A stretch of 5,033 nucleotides of DNA from Vibrio sp. UBA2441 (GTDB taxonomy: Bacteria; Pseudomonadota; Gammaproteobacteria; Enterobacterales; Vibrionaceae), in contig DDQN01000001.1 of assembly GCA_002342685.1 (NCBI GenBank), positions 1 to 5,033 of the forward strand, read 5' to 3'. Of the stretch, positions 5,031-5,033 are shown in pieces. Every line of letters begins with the position of its first letter. The first letter of the stretch is position 1. The notes below the pieces were generated by a model that ran no database searches, was not told where the DNA came from, and worked only from the letters and a program-made list of their open reading frames with translations. A program made the translations under genes and the position numbers.

Positions 5031-5033
5031 AAA

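Noticed and set aside
1..5033. A single transposon with its own terminal inverted repeats at the window ends
   Set aside because: The termini match IS903-like IS ends with the tips pointing inward, so the bodies lie outside. For one element spanning the window, the tips would point outward.

Overview
The window reads like an accessory stretch of a gamma-proteobacterial chromosome or plasmid. Vibrio, Aliivibrio or Photobacterium is most likely. The reasons are the moderately AT-rich composition, the gene families present, and edges made of insertion-sequence tips of the IS5 family, IS903-like type. The host call is an inference from style and not a proof.

Layout: positions 1-17 and 5014-5030 are exact inverted copies of the same 17-base IS end, both with the outer tip facing inward, so the window is the DNA between two IS copies. 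Just inside each tip lies one copy of a diverged direct repeat of about 104 bases (24-127 and 4905-5007). Positions 128-651 hold no convincing gene, only short tandem and inverted repeats and one doubtful Cys-rich open frame. On the minus strand come a cation-diffusion-facilitator-type membrane protein (652-1584), a decayed 3' fragment of an iron-containing alcohol dehydrogenase (1672-2175), and a complete DeoR/GlpR-family regulator (2359-3108). A 255-base divergent control region follows. On the plus strand it is followed by a tightly spaced pair: a YdgJ/IolW-like Gfo/Idh/MocA oxidoreductase (3364-4413) and a UPF0303 haem-degrading-domain protein (4418-4885).

How the genes work together: the DeoR-type regulator and the oxidoreductase/UPF0303 pair form a divergent regulator-target arrangement. 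The shared spacer is rich in repeated AAGT/ACTT half sites. The simplest reading is a small catabolic cassette for a polyol, inositol or sugar-derived compound, repressed by the DeoR protein and induced by a phosphorylated intermediate. The CDF gene and the alcohol dehydrogenase relic look like separate pieces assembled next to it, consistent with a region reshaped by IS activity.

I found no CRISPR array, tRNA, rRNA, complete transposase or clear defence system. The points most worth a second look are the paired border repeats next to the IS tips, the CDF protein lacking most of the usual metal ligands, and the divergent operator region.
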